DNA from: Lithospermum erythrorhizon
Taxonomy: Eukaryota; Streptophyta; Magnoliopsida; Boraginales; Boraginaceae
Length of the DNA stretch: 64,000 nucleotides
Direction: 5' to 3'
Assembly: GCA_019722365.1 (NCBI GenBank)
Contig: JADFUC010000240.1
Location: forward strand, 1 to 64,000
Of this stretch, positions 60,620 to 64,000 are shown one piece after another. A program made the translations under genes and the position numbers. The notes under the pieces are model-generated. The model was not told where the DNA came from, did no database searches, and was given only the letters and a program-made list of their open reading frames with translations. Each line of letters begins with the position of its first letter. The first letter of the stretch is position 1.

Positions 60620-61492
60620 GGTAGACTGGGGCGGCGGAGCTCGTGGGTAGAGGAAGAGTACGTGGTGAGGGGCCAGAGTGTAGATCGGCCAGGGTTCCCG
60701 GGAGGATGTGCATTTCGGAGGAGCAGTATGAGGACTTTTTGAGGCGGGGATTGACCTTGAGCCCAGTACTGACCAGCAGTGGCACTCCGAGAGGCGGAGA
60801 TTCAGACCAGATTGCTAGACAGTTTCCTGAAGAAGGGACCACCTGAGTTTCGTAGTGCCGCGACACCGGAGGTTGCGATCGAATTCTTGGAGGCATTAGA
60901 GAATAAGTTTGAACCGATGGGTTTGGGGGATGAGTTGAAGGTGAAGTTCGCGGTGTACCAGTTGTCGGGAGGAGCTAGGAGTTGGTGGAACCATGTCCAC
61001 AAAGATTTGGTGGCTAGGGGAGAGATGCCGATCACATGGGTTCGATTCGGGGAACTCTTTAGGCAAAATTTCTGTTTGGAGACTCATATGTATGCGATGG
61101 AGAGGGAGTTGATCCAGATGCAACAGGGAGAGAGGACAGTTGATGGGTATGAAGAGAGGTTTAGCGACTTGTGCCGTTTGATTCCGGGAGTGTACCCCAC
61201 TGAGCTCACGGAAGGATCGCGGAGTTTCGTCAAGAGTGTGACTCTGATTCGTGAGAGACTGTCCTTGTTTACTTACACCAGTTTTCACCAGTTGAGGAAT
61301 GCAGCGTTGCAGGTGGAGAGGGACATAGCAGAATCTAGAGGTGAAAGAGGAGTCGGGCAATTTGGAGCTACAGGGCCGTACCGACAGGGATTTCAGAGGA
61401 ACTTTCAGCAGCACCGCCCAGGGCAGAGCCATTTCAGTACACCGTCTGTTGACCCACATTTCGGGGGGCTTTCGGTATCGCGCACCTCCTAG
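60620..61492 (+). pseudogene. Gag of element D, best-preserved frame in the window
   Basis: The frame 60,779-61,492 is open for 237 codons. It holds the retrotransposon gag core: ALENKFEPMGL, AVYQLSGGARSWWNHVHKDL, TWVRFGELFRQNF, then MEREL..MQQGERTVDGYEE and ALQVERDIAE. Gag forms the particle that packages the RNA. The N-terminal part upstream (from about 60,620) is in another frame, and the zinc knuckle expected next is destroyed near 61,540-61,590 ('tgttatcgatta..gtgggcac'). So the protein is truncated at both ends. Confidence 0.82.
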
Positions 61493-62230
61493 AATGAGTG
61501 GTTTTCACGGTGGTATTTAAATTGTTCGGCCGAGATGTGCATGTTCGATGTTATCGATTAATGGGCGGAGGTGGGCACAAGGCGTGGCCGGCACGAGTAG
61601 TGTGTTAGATGTCGGCCCGGCCAAGGCATTTTGCGAATGTGTGTCCTTCGTATGTGGGTACGGTGGGCGGCCACTTGATTTAAAACCACGGTTGGGAGAG
61701 GGTGGATTCGGGGTAGTCGAGGTGGAAGGTTTCGAGGGGGATGTGAGCAAGGCCGAGTTGGTGGCGAGCCGAGGCGGGTGGGGAAGGAGCCGGTATGAGT
61801 AGAGTTGCTTGAAGAGAGGGCAAATCCATGCGATCATAGCGAGGAGCGCGGGATATTCGAGAATGTGTGGTACCCTATCTTTATATAGCCTTGATGCTCG
61901 CGTATTGTTTGATTAGGAGCCACGCACTCTTTATATCTCGAACTTTGTTGAAGGCTATCCTTGAGATTCTGAACATCTAACGGTACCTTTAATAATAATG
62001 ACACGGTGGGAGGTGAGGTAGAGGTAATTAGGGGTTTATGAGATTGCCCTTAAGTGTTGATAATCATGTATTAAGTGGATCTATTACCCTTTGAATTAGT
62101 GGATTTCGACTTGATTTTGGGAATGAACAGGTGGGAAAACACCATGCTATAATAAATTATCACCGTAAAATTGTGTTTCTTGTGATAGACCTAAATTACA
62201 GTTGTCGGGGATATAGAGAGTTTACCATCT
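61493..62230 (+). pseudogene. Zinc knuckle and protease region of element D
   Basis: A decayed CYR...GGGH knuckle lies near 61,550-61,580. The protease active site is not readable. The linker DLLPFELVDFDLILG..WEN (about 62,078-62,150), followed by a frame-broken HHAIINYHRK, marks the protease end. Confidence 0.6.
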
Positions 62231-63012
62231 GTTTGATCTCGGTGTTAAACTCGTAAGTTATTGAACAAGGGATGTATTAGGTACTTGGGTTATGTAGCAG
62301 TTTGAAAAGATGAGCCTAAGCTTGAAAATGTCAGTTGTGAGAGGAATTCGAGGATGTGTTTCGAAAGATTTGCGGGACTACCTCCGAGCGGAGAGATTGA
62401 ATTTTCGATTGAAGTGGTACGAGATAGCTCCGATATCTATGAAACCGTGCGAGAATGGCTCCGGGGGATTAAAGAGAGTTGAACAGATTCTGCGGGAGTT
62501 GTTGGAGAAGGGTTTTTGCTCCAGTAGAGTTATTCTCCTTAGGGTGCTTGATATTGTTCGTCAAGAAGAAGGATGGAATTATGAGGAGCTTTGTATTGAT
62601 TGCAGAGCAATTGAACAAAGTGACTATTAAAAATCGGTACCGTTGCCAGGATCGATGACCTTTTCGATCCAACAGGATTACAAAGGTCTTTTCAAAAATT
62701 GATTTGAGGTTTGGATATCACCAATTGAGGATTAAGGAAGATGATATGTAAAATCGGCCTTTCGAAGACAAGATCACGGACACTATGAGTTATTAGTGAT
62801 CTTTGTTTGGTTTGACAAATGCACCAACAACTTTCATGGACCTGATGAACCGTGTTTTTCGGGAGTTCTTGGATAAGTTCGTGGTTGTATTCATTGATGA
62901 AATCTTAATCTATTCCAGGAGTGAGTTGGAGCATGACGAACATTTGAGGAAAGTATTGGAGATCTTAGCGGGAAAACAAGTTATGCGGAAAGTTTCAAAG
63001 TGTGAATTTTAG
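62231..63012 (+). pseudogene. Reverse transcriptase of element D, catalytic box altered
   Basis: APISMKPCENGSGGLKRVEQ and LRELLEKGF (62,430-62,520) are followed by broken frames, [16 protein letters not shown] (62,692-62,745), then an open stretch [20 protein letters not shown]...[17 protein letters not shown] (62,806-62,940). The usual FIDD reads FIDE, replacing the second catalytic aspartate by glutamate (GAC/GAT to GAA). A stop at 63,010 and other frameshifts confirm inactivity. Confidence 0.85.
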
Positions 63013-63690
63013 TTGGGGAAAGGGTACAATTCTTTAGGTCATGTTATCTCGGACGAGGGTGTTAGGTATTATTGGACCCACAAAAGGTGGGCGGTGATGA
63101 ATTAGGAGGCACTTGGTGGCGAGGTGAGAAGTTTCTTGGGTTTAGCCGGGTATTATAGAAGATTCATACAAGACTTTTCGTTAATCGCTGCTCCGATGAC
63201 CAAGTTGACAAGGAAGGGTGTACCATTTGTGTGGGGCGAAGAGTGTGATGCCTGTTTCAATGAGCTAAAGAGGAGATTGACTACATCGCGGTGTTTGACA
63301 CTACCGTCGGGGAGGCGAGGGTATGTGGTGTCTGACGATCTTCCACGTCGGGGGTTAGGTTGCGTATTGATGCAAAATGGGAAGGTAATCGCATATGCTT
63401 CTCGACAATTGAAGAATCATGAGAAGAATTATCCTACCCATGATTTGGAGTTGGCCGCAATTGTTTCGCTTTGAAAATTTGGAGACACTACTTGTATGGG
63501 GTTAAATGTTAGATATTCGGATCCTGAGAGTTTAGTATATATTACCCACGCGAGAGGAACTAAATTTGAGACAACGAGGTGGAAAGATTTTAAAGTATTT
63601 CACGATGTCACGGTGAAGGTATCATCGGGGGAAAGCAAATGTAATGGCGGATGATTTAAGCCGAAAAAAGGAGGTGGAAAGGAGCCCGCG
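63013..63690 (+). pseudogene. RNase H of element D
   Basis: [51 protein letters not shown] (63,127-63,290), [20 protein letters not shown] and LELAAIVS (63,387-63,472) lie in one open frame (63,124-63,474). A stop after that separates them from WRHYLYGVK (63,479-63,510). Confidence 0.85.
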
Positions 63691-64000
63691 AGAGTGAGTT
63701 GAAACAGATTGGGGTGAACTTTGAGGTTGGAGGTGATGGATCCTTATTGGCCTATATGAAAGTGAGACCTGTATTGCTAGATAAAATAGGAGAAATGCAA
63801 AAGAAAGATGAGAAGGTGCGAGGCCTGATCGAGGAAGCGAAAGAGGGAGGTAAACCTGAGTTTACGGTGGGCGATGATGACAACGTCGAGGAAGCGAGTG
63901 GTTGTGCCCCACTTTGCCGACCTAAAAAGGGAGATCTTGGATGAGGCTCACAATGCTTCATATAATATGCATCCAGGAAGTACGAAAATGTACCGAAATT
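63691..64000 (+). pseudogene. Integrase start of element D, cut by the window end
   Basis: ELKQIGVNFEVGGDGSLLAY, RPVLLDKIGEMQKKDEKVRG and LIEEAKEG (63,696-63,840) lead to a frame-shifted ...ILDEAHNASYNMHPGS (63,935-63,985), the first His pair of the HHCC zinc domain. The rest of the element lies beyond the window. Confidence 0.8.

Noticed and set aside
60896..61459. 187-codon frame antisense to gag
   Set aside because: Shadow of the gag frame, which carries the recognisable domain.

Overview
The window is plant nuclear DNA, most likely from a eudicot. It holds spliced genes with GT-AG introns, a GPI-anchored GH17 glucanase, an IQ67-domain (IQD) calmodulin-binding gene, an OXS3-like gene, CACTA (TNP2-type) transposon remains, and many copies of one chromodomain-bearing Ty3/gypsy retrotransposon with about 2.6 kb LTRs (Tekay/Del-like by LTR size and pol motifs). 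No bacterial, organellar or viral genome features were seen. The species cannot be fixed from sequence alone.

Layout. 1-11.6 kb: two decayed chromoviruses head to head, one on + (LTR, internal, LTR start; RT core deleted, integrase and chromodomain readable) and one on - (integrase end, LTR, gag-PR). 11.6-15.2 kb: AT-rich DNA with a small LTR element (12.2-14.4 kb) and a dispersed repeat whose inverted partner lies at 43 kb. 15.7-18.9 kb: a four-exon GH17/X8 glucanase on -, with a 34-nt exon, a SINE in intron 1 and tandem duplications in intron 2. 19.7-26.6 kb: a minus-oriented LTR fragment split by a 3,484-bp solo LTR with perfect 5-bp target duplications, then another LTR fragment. 26.9-34.0 kb: an old LTR element with unreadable internal region. 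34.6-34.9 kb: a decayed 5S-rRNA-like module. 35.8-36.8 kb: a miniature copia element keeping only an RNase H tail.

36.9-42.2 kb is the gene-rich part: a perfect hairpin, a candidate four-exon small gene (62 codons, -) whose third exon has an inverted copy 430 bp away, an OXS3-like gene (+) with a one-base frame break in a T6 run, and a three-exon IQD gene (-) convergent with it. 44.6-57.7 kb: a CACTA transposon (TNP2, then a Transposase_24-like ORF) split by a chromovirus whose 3' LTR was itself invaded by a second LTR. 57.8-64 kb: a better preserved chromovirus (5' LTR, primer site, gag, PR, RT, RNase H, start of integrase) running off the window.

The host genes are independent single-copy genes and do not form a pathway. 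The surrounding 50 kb is a nested retrotransposon landscape in which relative insertion order can be read. Exon coordinates were worked out by hand from splice consensus and frame; no alignment or transcript evidence was available.
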